Part shown: positions 22,991 to 35,343 of the stretch, one piece after another
Layout of the letters: each line of letters begins with the position of its first letter
How positions within the stretch are numbered: position 1 is the first letter of the stretch
DNA from: Limonium bicolor
Lineage: Eukaryota; Streptophyta; Magnoliopsida; Caryophyllales; Plumbaginaceae
Assembly: GCA_023374045.1 (NCBI GenBank)
Contig: CM041777.1
Coordinates: 88,902,300 to 88,966,299, forward strand
Reading direction: 5' to 3'
DNA length: 64,000 nt
Translations under genes and position numbers: made by a program
Notes under the pieces: generated by a model
What the model was told of the DNA's origin: nothing
Database searches by the model: none
The model's input: only the letters and a program-made list of their open reading frames with translations

Positions 22991-23276
22991 TAATTAATTA
23001 TGCTTATAATATAAAAAGTTTATATATTTGATTGATTGTCAAGTTACTTTATCTTCTGAATTCTCTATCTATCATACTTATATAGTGGCTCACAATTTCT
23101 TATTGATTTTTAGCAACAACAAATACTTCATGCCAGTAGTGGATCCAGGAATTTTTTTAGGGGGTTCAAAAAAAATCGGGGGGGGGGGGGGGGGGGGGGG
23201 CTAGCCCCCCTAGCCCCCCTCCTAGACCCGCCTATGCTTCATGCCATTCATTTAGTTATGGAATTTGATGAAGAAA
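22991..23276. mobile_element. MITE remnant with a 23-base poly-G run
   Basis: 23138-23235 reads as a small degraded element (GTGGATCCAGGAATTTTTTT ... CCCCCCTCCTAGACCCGCC) resembling the GGGGCGGAGCCAGGATTT hAT-type ends at 14103. It contains an uninterrupted G run at 23178-23200. It lies just upstream of a MATE exon. Confidence 0.45.
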
Positions 23277-23892
23277 TTTAATGTAGTGCCTCCTAGTGCT
23301 AATGCTATACAGTTTAGAAGATTTTTGAAAAATGGTTTCTTTCTTCTTCTTCTCTTTTTTTCTTGATTACTTTGATAAATTTAGTTAGTTCAACCAATGA
23401 AAAAAAGTATATATTAATATCTAGTGTATTTGATTTACAGGATTTCTATTCCTAATAAGGGTTATTACAGTCACGATAAGTGTAATGTGACAACATCCAT
23501 GGTAGCAAGGTTGGGATCCATTCCTATGGATGTTTTCCAAATTTGTTTACAGGTTTGGATGACCTCTTCCCTTTTGGCTGATGGCTTAACTGTTGTTGGT
23601 TAGGTAAACATTACGTATAACCATCAATACAATTGCACAACATGGGAAAAACTTACAATGTTTTAATTTAATTTCCTAAAGAATCTAATTAATATTTTTC
23701 CAATTTTTTTGTTTGATGTGTTGTAGGCAAAGCTAGCTTGTGAAATTGCTGAGAAAGATTACAAGAAGGCAAGAGCTGTATCGTTGGACTACCTGGTGTG
23801 GTTGGACTTAAGTTATAGTTGGGTCTAGAATATTTTCCAAAGACCTTAGTATTCTCCATCTGGTTACCATAGGGATACCAGTACAAATTTAA
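23277..23892 (+). pseudogene. MATE-family transporter fragment (FRD3/DTX-like)
   Basis: Three exon pieces fit a plant MATE (multidrug and toxic compound extrusion) transporter. The first ends at 23334 and encodes NAIQFRRFLKNG. The second, 23441-23603, encodes GFLFLIRVITVT then, after a one-base shift, TTSMVARLGSIPM and FQICLQVWMTSSLLADGLTV. The third, from 23727, encodes AKLACEIAEKDYKKARAV and, in a shifted frame, IFSKDLSILHLVTIGIP. These are the central to C-terminal membrane segments of the FRD3/DTX42-43-type citrate and metal-homeostasis transporters. A TAG at 23601-23603 replaces what is normally a Gln codon at the junction. The N-terminal half is absent. It is a truncated, frameshifted pseudogene, unrelated to the neighbouring transposons. 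Confidence 0.8.
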
Positions 23893-24264
23893 TATAAAAC
23901 ATGTGTGATATATAGCTTATGTCCACATTCTTTGCCACCACCAGAGAATCTATTATCATGTATGATTATCATTTGTCTTATGGCTCTTGTTGTTCAGTAT
24001 TTTTTGTTTCTCACCAGTTTGTTTCCCACGAGTAAAGAAGAAACATCTCATAATATTCTCAACTTCACACACACTTAAAGCAAGATGACTAACCAAAACA
24101 CGATAGCAACATCTCTAATTTATCCCTAACGGTTATAGATTGTTGATGAATGGCAAAAATCCAATATAAGCATGAAATAGTGGAGGAGAACTTAAATCCA
24201 AGACAAAGTTTATTGATAAAGGAAAACTTACCCACAGCAGAAATATATCTGTGAGGGCATATAA
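23893..24264. other. spacer, nothing recognised
   Basis: AT-rich sequence between the MATE fragment and the LINE 3' end. It may hold the target site of the LINE. No gene or repeat termini were seen. Confidence 0.5.
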
Positions 24265-24483
24265 TTTTTTTTTGAATGAAAGGTAAGCTATATTAGAACA
24301 AAAACTGATACATTTACAATATTACCTGCAACAAGCTGCAGGGCCAACTCCCTAATTACATCATCCTATAAACTCGCTTAACCCAAAGCATAATAGCACT
24401 CTGTTAGTTTTCCTAGAAGGGGGAAACTTGAACTTTCCCCATCTCAACTTTAACTCATCTTGCACATCCAATATACATTTCCT

Positions 24484-25433
24484 CTAATCTATAGCAGTAC
24501 CGGAAAAGATGAACTCATTTCTTGTTTTCCAAATGTGGTATAGCACCACTCCAACTGCAGCAGCTCTCATTTTGTACAAGAAACCACCTTTGCCTTTAGA
24601 TTTCCAGAGATTAAACATATAATCAGAGAAGGCCCAAGGGAGTTTGCATTTCAGCCATCTATGAAGGACTACTTGAAGCACTACAAGACTGAAGGCGCAA
24701 TCAAAGAATAGATGGTCACAGGATTCTCTTCTGTTGCAGAATACACACTTCTCATCTATATCTACATTCCATCTCCTCATTCTATCTTTTATGGCTAGTC
24801 TATTATGGCACGTAAGCCACCAGACAAATGAGGCATGAGGGGTGCAAAAGTTATTCCATATGATTTTTTCTCACTCACCCTTGGGAGGAGCAGGGCATAC
24901 AACATTAAACACATCAAATATGGCAATCTTTCTCTACGTACCACTAATCTCCATTAGTGAAGCTGCCAAATTATTCTCACTGATATCATCTCTAAGTTAC
25001 AGACAAGCCTTTCACCAATAGGCATGGTTTCCTCTATATTTAACCACCCAGATACTTTCATTTCTCAATGTGTAATCATCACCTTCATTAAGTCTCAGTA
25101 AAATGGCAATCGTAGCAGCTTTGTTCAATGACAGAACCTCTTTGATTCCCAAACCACCATTACTCTTAGGTTTGCATAGATTACTCCATGCCACCAGAGC
25201 TTTCTTGCCCGTCTCACCACCACACCATAGGAAGACCATACATCTCCTTTCATTCAGTTGTATAACATGCTTGGGGAGCAAAAAAAAATATTAGACCAGA
25301 AACACTGGATAGTCATCAGTGTACTTTGAACTAGCAGCAGTCTGCCAGCATCGCTTAACCTTCCAGCAGCCCAGTGAGTGATTCGAGAGGTAATCTTATT
25401 TATTAAAGGCAAAAAATCTACAGAGGATAACCT
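24484..25433 (-). pseudogene. LINE ORF2, C-terminal zinc-binding region
   Basis: 25281-25012 encodes the thumb-like region (KHVIQLNERRCMVFLWCG, KSNGGLGIKEVLSLNKAA). 24780-24484 encodes the zf-RVT motif CVFCNRRESCDHLFFDC, followed by VVLYHIWKTRNEFIFSG at the end. Order and spacing are normal for plant L1 ORF2, but the parts are in different frames. Confidence 0.82.
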
Positions 25434-26942
25434 CTAAGATGAGAGAGGGACACCTAAGTATCTAATTGGCAAATTAGCTTCCTCAAATCCCAACACATTC
25501 AAAATCCTCTCCTTTTCGTCATCTGAAACTCCACCAAAAAACACCTTGCATTTTTGATTACTAACCGTTAGTCCCGATACATAAGAGAAATTATCTAACA
25601 TATTCTTAATGATCTTTATAGAGCCCACATCCCCTCTGCAAAAGATCACGAGGTCATTAGCAAAAGAAAGGTGATTCAACCCAATTCTGCTACATTTGGG
25701 GTGAAAATTAAAATCAGGGTTCTCCTGTACTAGTGACAGTTTCCTGCTCAGATATTCCATGCATAGGACAAAGACAAGGGGGGGGGGGAGAGGGTCTCTC
25801 TGCCTGAGCCCTCTCTCACCCTTGAAAAACCCTCTCAATTGCCCATTAATCAAGACATAATAGCTTGGGATAGAGACACAAATCATAACCCAGCAAATGA
25901 ACTTCTTATGAAAGCCAAGACCAGAGAGCTCCACTTCCAAAAATTCTCAGCTTACACTATCGTAGGCTTTATGGATATCCACTTTAAATGCACATCGAGG
26001 AGAGATATTTTTCCTTTTGTATCCTTGAACTATTTCTTGGCATAGCAGCATGTTATGAGCGAGAAGTCTACCAGATACAAATGCACCCTCACAGTCACTA
26101 ATAATCTCAGGTAAAGGCTCTTTCAGTCTAGCTGTTATAATCTTTGAAATGATTTTGTATAACATGTTGTAACATGCTATAGGTCTTAAATCTTTGACTA
26201 CCGTAGGGTTTTCCACCATGGGTACCAGAGAAATAAGAGTAGCATTGATCTATCTCATAATTTTCCCCTTCTCAAACACATCCTTGACTGCTGTAATCAC
26301 ATCCTTCCCCAGAATATGCCAAGTAGACTTATAGAACAGTGAGCTAAACCCATCAGGCCCAGGGGCTTTAGAGTTTTTAATGGAGCTAAAGGCATCCCAA
26401 ATTTCTTTGTATATTATAGGCATAACAAGTCTATCATTCCTCTCTCCAAAGACTGATTCACCTTTATCAAAAACTCTCTGGTCACAATTTACTCTTCTAT
26501 TCATCTTACTCCCTAGGAGCTTCTAAAAGAAATCAATAATATGCTCTGATATCTCCTCCTCCTTTGTCAATTTCACTCCAGACTCATTATAAAGAAGATG
26601 GATTTTAGAGGAGTGCCTCCTAGAATTCATCATTCTATAAAAGTATGAGCTAGATTCATCACCAAGCTGTATCCAATCAATCTGAGCTTGTTGTGATATT
26701 TGAGTGTGAAGCATACTGATGTTTTGATTATCCTCCAGTAATAGAGCATTTTCTTCTCCTATCAGTTCTCTGTCAAACGGGCTGCTCTGAATATTCATAT
26801 GAACTGTGAGTAGTTTATCTCTGCTAATCTCTACTTTCCTCTTTACATTGCCAAACTTAAAAGAGTTCAACCTTTTCAGTTTATCCTTCACAACTTTCAT
26901 CCTCTGTATAATCCTAAACATAGGACACCCTGCAACCTCCAT
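25434..26942 (-). pseudogene. LINE ORF2, linker and reverse transcriptase
   Basis: 26942-26523 is the linker (…IQRMKVVKDKLKRLNSFKFG…, WIQLGDESSSYFYRMMNSRR). The reverse transcriptase follows: NSKAPGPDGFSSLFYKSTW, LRPIACYNMLYKIISKIITA, CAFKVDIHKAYDSV, then in a new frame GLRQRDPLPPPLVFVLCMEY and LSFANDLVIF. The catalytic F/Y-A-D-D box reads FAND, so one essential aspartate is lost. The GLRQGDP block is also altered where a G9 run (25781-25789) lies. Stops at about 26250, 25945 and 25434 confirm loss of function. Confidence 0.85.
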
Positions 26943-27745
26943 CCCCTAACAATCTTTCACCAAGTCCTGATAGTCACCATCTGTAGCCTAGATGTTTCCA
27001 AATCTGAACAAATTAGGCTTTCTACTACACTCACTGTCCAATAAGACCAGAGCTGGTGAATGATCAGAAATTTCAGGCGAACAAAATTCTGCATGTGAAT
27101 CCAGAAAAGTGCAAATCCACTTGTCATTCACTAAAACTCTATCAAGCTTACAGTAGATTCTTGATTTAGGGTCTTTTACATGTCTATTAGACCAAGTGAA
27201 AAAGGCTCCAGAGAACTTTAAGTCATGAATATCTATCTCCTCTACACATTTTACAAACTGCTCATCCACTTCTGTACTGACAGAGATGTAACCTGATTTT
27301 TCACCACTCTTCAATAAACTATTAAAGTCTCCCATGAGGATCCAAGGCTCTATAATAGACAGATTCATGGACTTAAGATCCCTCCATAACTCCTATCTAG
27401 CCAGACACTGGTTCGCAGCATAAACTGCAGACCAACAGAATCTGATTTCCTTGTTTTTAGACAACACTCTGTAGTGCATAGCTTAGTTAGAGTAACCCAA
27501 GCACTCAACATCCCATAAATTCCTATCCCAACGTATCAAAATCCAGCAGTTTTTATCTCGATCAATATTAGATAAATAGTCCCATTTAATTTTGAACCAA
27601 TCCAGCACCTTCTCATAGTTGTTACTCCTTATTCGAGTCTTTATCAAATCCACCAGACTCACATTATTTCCAGCTAAAAATTCTCTACTCTAGTCTTTTT
27701 ATTAAGGGCATTCAACCCTCTTATATTCCAAGAGGCAATATGAAG
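26942..27745 (-). pseudogene. LINE ORF2, apurinic endonuclease domain
   Basis: The N-terminus begins near 27740 with IASWNIRGLNALNKK, then NYEKVLDWFKIKWDYLSNID. The longest open part (27368-26988) has the conserved GDFN (ILMGDFNSLLKSGEKSG), the FTWSNR motif, and SDHSPALV near its end. These are the hallmark residues of the endonuclease/exonuclease/phosphatase fold used to nick target DNA. Frameshifts separate the N-terminal part from the rest. Confidence 0.82.
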
Positions 27746-27849
27746 CTTACCCATTAGGAAGTCTATTACCAACCTCTTTAAAACTCACCCACCTCTATCA
27801 ACATACTACTGACTATTCCCAAATCTTGAACTCTTCTTCAAACCCACTA

Positions 27850-28986
27850 TAGTCTACCCCTCTTGATTCTCCATCTTCTTACTGCACCCAGCCATATCTT
27901 GTAAACCAGGTGGGTATATTATCACAACACCATTTGCACCTTCCTTCTGTAAACATGGAGCATCCTTGGTATTCTCCTCACCTGTGCACTTTCCATTCCG
28001 ACCCTCCTTCTCCTTTCCTTTAGCCTCACTACTTTTCTTTTTCTGGCACTGCACTAATGAGTGACCAAAGCATTTACAAAAGTTGCAGTGCAACGACCTT
28101 CACTCATACACAATCCTCTCTATAAATCTTTTCCCATCCCCATCCTGTAAAATGATTTCCTCCAACAGTCTACTCCTAGCATCAATATCAACAAGAATTC
28201 AAGCAAAACCAATTTTATCTTTGGACACAGTAAGCTTATCAGCCATAATAGTTTACCTACCTTATTGGCAATTCTCCCCAGCATTCGTTGCAACCAGAAT
28301 TGTAGATCCAGATTCGGAAGTTTGATCCAGACAGGGATAGAGGTCAAGTTATCCAAATCTAACTTACAACCAGGCTTCCACATCTGTAAGACCAACAAAA
28401 GGTTGCCCCTAAAGAACCACGGCCCTCCTTCAATAACATTCATCATATCCTTTGGCTTCTCAAATCGAAAAATGAAAACACCAGCATCATTCAAGTAGAT
28501 CTTGGGGATTGTAATTTTCTCCAATTTTCATTGGATAAACTTCTCCATCATCACATAGGAGCACTGAAACCCAAGGACCGCTCCCACCAGTGAATTCTGC
28601 CAAAACTCACATTCAGACCTAACTTCCTCCTTTGAGAATTTGAGGATCGGGGAATCATCCTCTTGGAATCCATCCAGCCTCATACATAAATCTCAATCTC
28701 TATTGTTATCCACAACTTCACTCCAAGTCTTCTTGAATTGAGGAGCCTTGCTAATATCAATCTCATTCCCCTTTGAACCCGATTTTTGTAATTCCTCAAA
28801 TGCCTCAAATTCTCCACTTTGATTCGACTCTTTCACCACAGCCTTTGCCGATTCATTCTCCTTGCTTCCAAAATTCAGTGCCTTCTTAGGGGCCCCTGAT
28901 GCAACCACCGGCATTGTTTGATTTTTAGGCATGACATGATTAGTAGGCAATGGCACAGTATTCTTTGGCTTGCGTCCTCTACCCAT
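27850..28986 (-). pseudogene. LINE ORF1 (DUF4283 and CCHC zinc knuckle)
   Basis: It starts MGRGRKPKNTVPLPTNH and reads through a polar N-terminus to KTWSEVVDNN. A stop at about 28693 breaks the frame, and sequence continues as RLDGFQEDDSPILKF. After another stop comes the DUF4283 core (IYLNDAGVFIFRFEKPKDM, GGPWFFRGNLLLVLQMW, IPVWIKLPNL) and finally C-x2-C-x4-H-x4-C (CNFCKCFGHSLVQC) near 28045-28088. Plant L1 ORF1 proteins bind the element RNA with this architecture. At least two nonsense codons and one frame change make it inactive. Confidence 0.8.
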
Positions 28987-29062
28987 GGTAGATGCAGAAG
29001 AAGTGTATAGAGAGAGGAGGGAGCTTCTCTCACTATTCCATTTCCTTAAGTCTAACCTGATG

Positions 29063-29508
29063 ACATATAATTTCATCAACAATCTATAACATTCAAGTTA
29101 GCCGCCTACAACTGACTTGGGAAAGCGGCCAACACGATTCCACTCCTCTTTTCTACTTGGATACAGCTGCGCGCGCCCTTCACATTGAATTGGTAGCAAT
29201 TTTACCTCACAGGAGCATAATTAGAAGCAAATTAGTAGAAACCCTAAATCGGTAGAACTTTATCTTCAAAATCAGAATTAGAAGGCAATTAGTTTATATC
29301 CTAAAATGTTTATCTTCCTTGGCCGGATAGTTAATTTGGGTGCTTTTTGGAGTGATACAGCAATACGGAGCAATTAATATAAATACCAATCTTCTGTCTA
29401 CTTTTTCATAAAAAAAATATTTTCCTTGAAAATAGTATATGCAAACAATAATTTTGGCGGTGACTGAATATTTAGCGCCTAGAGATTTAGCAGGAGGACA
29501 CTTGCCAC
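29063..29508. other. LINE upstream flank, nothing recognised
   Basis: Mixed-composition sequence with one GC-rich patch (GCGCGCGCC near 29170). It could be target DNA or an extension of the LINE 5' region. No frame or repeat was recognised. Confidence 0.4.
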
Positions 29509-29695
29509 TATACTATGTTTTACTAATAAAAAATGGGAATGATTGTGACATTTACAAGTGTTAACTAAAATATAGTTGCATTTTAAAATGTAATAAAAAA
29601 TGAAGACACTTTTAAAAGTATAAAATTACATTACGTTTAGTTTATGTGATATAAAATAAGTGTCATTATTACACTAATTTCTTGTAGGTGACCAT
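29509..29695. mobile_element. possible small CACTA-type remnant
   Basis: CACTATACTATGTTTTACTA at the left and, inverted, CACCTACAAGAAATTAGTG at the right. Sub-terminal GACACTTTTAAAAGT and AAGTGTC motifs are typical of short CACTA derivatives. The ends are imperfect and no 3-bp duplication was confirmed. Confidence 0.35.
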
Positions 29696-30700
29696 AAATG
29701 AGACATTGGTAATGATACTAACCGAGAGCAGATTCATCTTATCACAAGCTAACAAGACATAGCCACTGGGGCCAAACATAGGACTAACTACCTTATTTTT
29801 AGAGGCAAAAGAGTAAACATGCAAAATGAAGGCAACACTGATGACGACGGCAGGCGGCAGCGACGACAGAAAGGAGGCAGCATGGCGGCAGCAGGGGCAT
29901 CAACCTAGCGACAACGCTGAGGAGACAACGTGACAGCGATGAGAAGGTCTCAACAACATCTAGATCTGCACTAGATCTTGACGCAAAAATCGGAGGCAAG
30001 CAAGATCTGGGAGGTGGTGGACACCAGATGTCAGAAAAATGAAGGGCAATGGAGATTGAAGATGAGGATGGCGATGGAACCATGACTGAGAGCAATCGTT
30101 GAGTGAAATGTGGAAGCAAATGAGCTTGGTAAGAGCATGACTATGGATTTTGCATGCTACAGGAACCAATAAAAACAAAACAAAAGGGAAGAAAACAAAG
30201 AGAGAGAATAGAGATTTTTTCTCTCTCTCCCTTCCGTGACTACATTTTTTCAACTTAGTTTTTGTTTGATAAATTACAAGTTTTCGCTGGATGTTTATAA
30301 TATGTGGTTTTGTAGCTTTCCAAATATGTTTGGATGATTCACTTTAGGATTTGACTGAGTAGATGTTTTTATATTTTCCTTTTTATTTTTGAATCTAAAG
30401 TCTAGAAATTAAAACTCACTTGCTTTTAACATATTTGTTCATTTTGAGAAACCATAAAAAATAGTTTTGGTTTTGATGTTTCTAGGATGTTTGAATCCAA
30501 AACTAAACATATTTGTTCATTTTTTTTCTGTTAGAGTGTGATGGTGTTTGGATTGATCAGCTATAGTTAAATGTGAACTATAATGTAACAACCATGAAAG
30601 TAGCACAGCGACCGGGAATTTCCAAATTCAGCATTATTGGTATAATCCATGGTGGTGCAACGGTGGATTTTACTAGTTGAAAGTATGAAGACGGAGTGAC
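29696..30700. other. unidentified, locally GC-rich
   Basis: 29830-30070 is GC-rich with GGCGGCAGCGACGACAG-like trinucleotide texture, followed by a purine/pyrimidine tract (GAGAGAGAATAGAG, TTTTTTCTCTCTCTC) at 30200-30232. Overlapping minus-strand frames (29799-30253) look like by-products of composition. No domain was recognised. Confidence 0.3.
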
Positions 30701-31130
30701 TAAGCTCTGAGTGCTGAAAAAATAAACCTGACAAAAGTGATCCAAACCCTAAAAACTGAACCGAATCAATCTATTTTGAACTCGAATCTCAACCGTAAAC
30801 TATAACTTGAAAAATGATCCGAAATCCAAAAGAAGCTGACCCGGACCAAAACGAATCGTATTATTGTATAACCAAAAGTAAACCACAATCCTCTACCATA
30901 TGAACTAAAGTCACCCAAACCAAAATCAACTGATCAAAGTCACCCATAACCCAATGATGACCTAAATCCGAAGTGACCCAAACCAAAAATCAACCGAATC
31001 GAACTGAACCTGAACCAAATCCATTGTGACCCGAATGATATATCTAGTGTGACCCGAATGAATATATTACATTTATGAATATATCAAATGTGACCCGAAT
31101 GAATATATTACATTTAATTATAGCAGGTGA
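30700..31130. repeat. degenerate AACCGAA / GTGACCCGAATGA repeats
   Basis: Irregular repeats of CCAAACC, AACCGAATC and GACCC motifs end in three near copies of a GTGACCCGAATGAATATATT unit at about 31026, 31049 and 31090. This type of motif is common in plant intergenic repeats. There is no coding capacity. Confidence 0.6.
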
Positions 31131-33080
31131 GGAGGATGAAATAGAACATACCCATTAGTAATTAATTAATTATTATAGGATTGATTTGTTCTTATGTTTT
31201 TCTTGATAAGTAAAATCAAGGATACATTACAAACATATGCTACTTACAATTATAGTTACATAAGTCAAAAGAGAGGTAAAGATATTACTCAAACAAAAGT
31301 AAATGATCAAACCTAATGACAATACCAGTATACTATACCAATAATTTTCCTATGCCCATATAAGTAAAAAGGAACATAAAGAAAAAATTGGAAAAGTATC
31401 CAGGCATATACAAAATGACTAAGGACCAAGCACAAGTCTCACCCTTTGACTTCAACCCATGTTGTTGAGTCTCTTCATCTATGAAATTGCAAGATAAACA
31501 AAAATTATGGTGGGTGAATGAGTTGTGCAAAGGTATGGGCAGGGGCGTGCGAGATGACACAAAGGCGAGGCACGCGACATAGACCCAAGCGTGAGGAGCG
31601 CGGTGCTCGACATTGACTGGGTGCTGGGGCGCGACGACAACCCTGACGCGGGTCGTATGACTTTGCCCAGGCACACGGCGTGCCCGATAGCACTGATGAA
31701 GGTGGGTGAATGAGCAGATCATGATTGATATTAGGGTGAGGGTTGAGATACGGGTGTGAATGGGGAAAAATAGAGAAGAGTGACGTTAGTGAAGAAAATA
31801 AACCTATTTGACTAAGATAAAGACTCAAATTATGTTAAGTTTAGTATTATTGGATCAAATATGTTAAAATAATTGTCGTTTATAAATTACTATGTCAAGA
31901 GTGTCATCATATAAATCTCTCACCTTTTTTTTCACAACTCACCTCTTTATTTTCTTCCAAAGCTTCAAGTTGATTGCTAATGTATAAAATGATGCAAATT
32001 ATACTTATTTATTTAAATTAATCACTTTGTTAATTATACTTGTATTTTGTCATCCTTGATAGTGTTGTTTGTTGCCCCATTTTTGGCATGGAGGAAATTT
32101 GTTTGTCTCTTGCATTTTTTTGCTTTTCTTCTTAAAAGAACATGTTTGGAGCCTTTTGGTTAAATTTTAAATACCTTTATCTTTATTTCCAGAAGAAATC
32201 TCTGGAAAAGAGTGTCCTGGAGTGTCATGGTGAGATTAGTGAGCTTTTTCTTCCGGACATAAAGGTGTATTTCCAAAGAAGTTATATTAGTAATAGATCT
32301 TGATCTTTGAATAGGAAATATAGAAGTCTTGGGATGCAAAAAAAACTCATGCTTGGATGGTGTATATGGTGCTCTTCTTTATTGCAAGGATGTTTTTTTA
32401 TCTTCATGACTTTGGTAAAGTAGATAGCTTTATTCAAAGTATGAGTGTTAGATTTTGTCGTTGCCACCACCTAGAACTTACTCTTTTGATGGAGTTTTTG
32501 CATTCCTGCAAGAATGGTTGCTATCTAGGAGCTTTTGTTTTTGTTTAATAATCTAAAAACCTTTTACAAGTTCCTCATGCTTCCGCAAGATTGTCTTGAG
32601 GACCTTCGTAGATCAATATCGTTGAAAGAATTCTTTAGAGGAAGGGTATCTTTCTTCTATGTCCTTTGGAATATTAATAATAAGGAAGCCACTTTGAAGG
32701 GCAAGAGAACATTATATTCCCCTTTTTACTTATGTAGCCAAATAATGGGACTTGATTTATACCTTTCCAAAGTACAAGTACGGTGTGGCGTCCCACACCT
32801 AATGATCATGTGACTACGTTGATAGTCTTCCATTCGATGATGGGCATTCTTCCGCCATCCATGTGACGATGGTTGTGACAGTTTAACTTCATTCGATGAT
32901 GGGCTACCATATTTCTAATTGTCCAATAATTTTTCTTTGATGTTCTGGTCATGCGACGATGGTCAGATATTGGCTCCAGGCTACATAGGTGATGATCGGC
33001 CTTCTTGCTGGTGTTCGTTGCTTGATTCCCTAGAATATGTAACCCTTAATACTTCTCTTGCCCCTTTATTGCTCTTCTGA
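31131..33080. other. unidentified intergenic sequence
   Basis: It contains a GC-rich patch at 31530-31700 with overlapping frames on the minus strand (31333-31828). At 32195-32290 there is a possible exon-like start after TTTATTTCCAG, and at 32830-32960 short repeats of TCGATGATGGGC and GACGATGGT. None could be assigned to a family. Longest plus-strand frame is 32535-32813, with no recognisable motif. Confidence 0.3.
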
Positions 33081-35343
33081 AAGATGGGCTTGATTTATCA
33101 ATAAGAGACTTCCGAGAATGGGATATGAAAAAATTCAGCATAAACTATTAGAGATATGTTATGTTACATCCCATTTTCTGTTACATTGTAACTTCCCCTA
33201 GTGTGTATTAGGTTTCCCCTATGTAAAAACTGCATATTGTAATACGAGAGATAACTCGGTTCTGGTCCAGGTTTTAGTACAGAGAGAACCGGTCGAGTAT
33301 AATCTCTCTCAACTTAGGGTTTTATTCTTTAGTTCTTCCTTCTCCAAGCTGCTGCTCTCGACTCTCAGTGCAGCTCTCTGAAACACCGATCTTCCTCCAT
33401 TGAATGAGATAGTCAAGTTTTTCTTTCCTCTGTGTAAATTTTGACATAAACTTTTAGAGAAGATAAACTTTTGGTGATATGCTCCAGCTCCAGACTACTG
33501 GAACCCTCATCAAATCATTTATCAAAGAAGCACACGTACACTTTCATAAGATAAAAGGAACATAGAAGTTAAGAAATGAGCGCCTGATTTATTTTCATTG
33601 GATCTGGCTTCTGTTCCTCTTATTGATGAGGTAATGTCTTCGTATCTTCATGAATTTTCTCCACCATGTTGATTCTTGGTTGATCGACCTGGTTTGCTGG
33701 TAAATTTTTTACGACCCTGCATCCTCAACGTAGGGCATCGTTCTCTCATGTTTTATCCTTTGGCGATTCGTGATTTTGTTTTTCTCAAACTTCCACCACT
33801 TGTTCCATCTTGAGGTTTATTTCCTTCATGTCCTTCTTGTTTTTGTACTGTGGTATACCATTGTTTTGATTGGAGATCATCGAAGGCTCGACTGCTTGAG
33901 TTTTCAATGGTCCTTTTTGTTTCAGGAGCATCTTTTCTCAAATTCTCACTTGCAATCGTAAAACTCCATTCCTAGATTGATTATGTTTTTTGGCTTTCCA
34001 CTCGCAGGTCTTCATGGTTTTTTATCTACTGATTGTTTCCCAAAGACGACGCCAAATGAGAAAGTATAGATTGCACACTTGGGTCTTCACGATTGTCTAG
34101 ACCTGATTCTATCTTAGATCCAATCCCAGAGGGCCAAAATCTAACTTCTCTCTGGTTGTATTCTCGATGTTCTTCGAGTTCTTCCCAAATTCTCTAAGTT
34201 GCAAAGAATTATGCTAATATAATTCTTTCTTTAATGCAAGCTATACAATCAAGAAGATATTCATTTCTTAATCTAATCAATCGTAAAACAAGTAAGCAGA
34301 CTCACAACAGATTTATAGTGGCGCAACCAATGTGGCCAACATCCACTATCGATAATGATATCTTTATTGATATTACAATTGTAGAAGACCTCTATTTGGG
34401 TGAATGCTCCAACCCACCTAAAAATTCCATTCTTCACTACTAGTTATAGTCATCTTAGAATCAGACTTCCTCAACCTCTTTATATCTATGTGTCACTTGC
34501 CTATTAGTTATTTTTAGACAACCTGTCATACAACTTGGCCACTTGTACATCTAGCCCAAGATATTTCCTATTGTATCGAGCTAGGATATTCTTTCGGTAG
34601 AATTCTTCTGGTGATTTATCGGAGACCCGACTTCCGGTAGTTTGACTATAGCCTCTATGGCTTTTCTACCTACAAACGAACAATTTGACCTACTAAAAAC
34701 TACAAAATTCTAGAAATTAGTAAATTAAATGTCTACAGGTTGCAAATAATCTGAGTCATAGTAGTACAAAGAATAAAGTAAGCTATTGGGTATCAAACTG
34801 AGGGACTTAAAAGTAAAATAAGTCTAGGCCTAAAAAGAATTGGAAATTAGGGGGTTGCCATTGTTTTTTTTTGTGAATTAAAAATAACGTGAAGTAAGTA
34901 AAATAAAGTGTGTAAAATTATGGATAAAGCAGAACTTCGGGTTCAGGTTATATTGTCAATGTGGTAGGACGTCTGTTAGGAAAATTATGTGTAGGTCAAT
35001 ATCACAAAATATGGGCAAGTGGACCCAATCGAAATAGTAGTAAAGAGTGTCATTCCACTAGGAAATTGACTATCTATCTCCCTAGCTTCAGTATTTGGTA
35101 ACAGAACAATAATGAAAATGGGGGTTTAGCCGGTGGCAAGCTTAGTGGATTGATTCAAACGAAATTGCAAACTGACTATAGAAACTAAAATTGCTTGTTA
35201 ATGGATTTGGAGGGAAAGCGCCCTAGGATGGTTATTATCACCTAAATTCACCCTAACTTCACTTATAAACCCATTTCACCCAAATTGTCTATTTGGACTA
35301 TTGTAATGACCTTCCAAGTCATGGAAGAGTCAACTCTTACCTA
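33081..35343. mobile_element. LTR-like retrotransposon debris, unclassified
   Basis: 33150-33400 reads like a copia-type LTR (repeated GTTACAT/TGTAAC, then a CTCTCTCAACTTAGGGTTTT leader). The minus-strand frame 33753-33941 is polar and Lys/Ser-rich (…SSSRAFDDLQSKQWYTTVQK…), as in a gag C-terminus, but lacks a diagnostic motif. 34200-34660 looks like another LTR read on the minus strand. 34720-34880 resembles the TATCGAGCCCAAGGGACTT-containing part of the LTR at 4816-6290. Boundaries were not found. Confidence 0.35.

Larger units (their letters stand above)
24265..29062 (-). mobile_element. near full-length L1-type LINE (dead)
   Basis: On the minus strand the order is ORF1 (from ATG 28986), ORF2 (endonuclease, reverse transcriptase, C-terminal zinc-binding region) and a poly-A tail, seen as a T run at 24265-24273. 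CATATAATTT occurs directly beside the tail (near 24258) and again near 29063, and may be the target duplication. If so, the 5' end is at about 29062, 76 bp before the ORF1 start. Numerous stops and frameshifts are present in both ORFs. A second LINE fragment lies at 46466-47620. Confidence 0.82.

Noticed and set aside
29799..30253. Minus-strand frames of 97 and 106 aa
   Set aside because: Ser/Cys/Pro- and Leu-rich low-complexity products of trinucleotide texture, overlapping each other in different frames.
31333..31828. Three overlapping minus-strand frames (65-129 aa) as genes
   Set aside because: They overlap in different frames over a GC-rich patch, show no recognisable domain and have no supporting gene structure.
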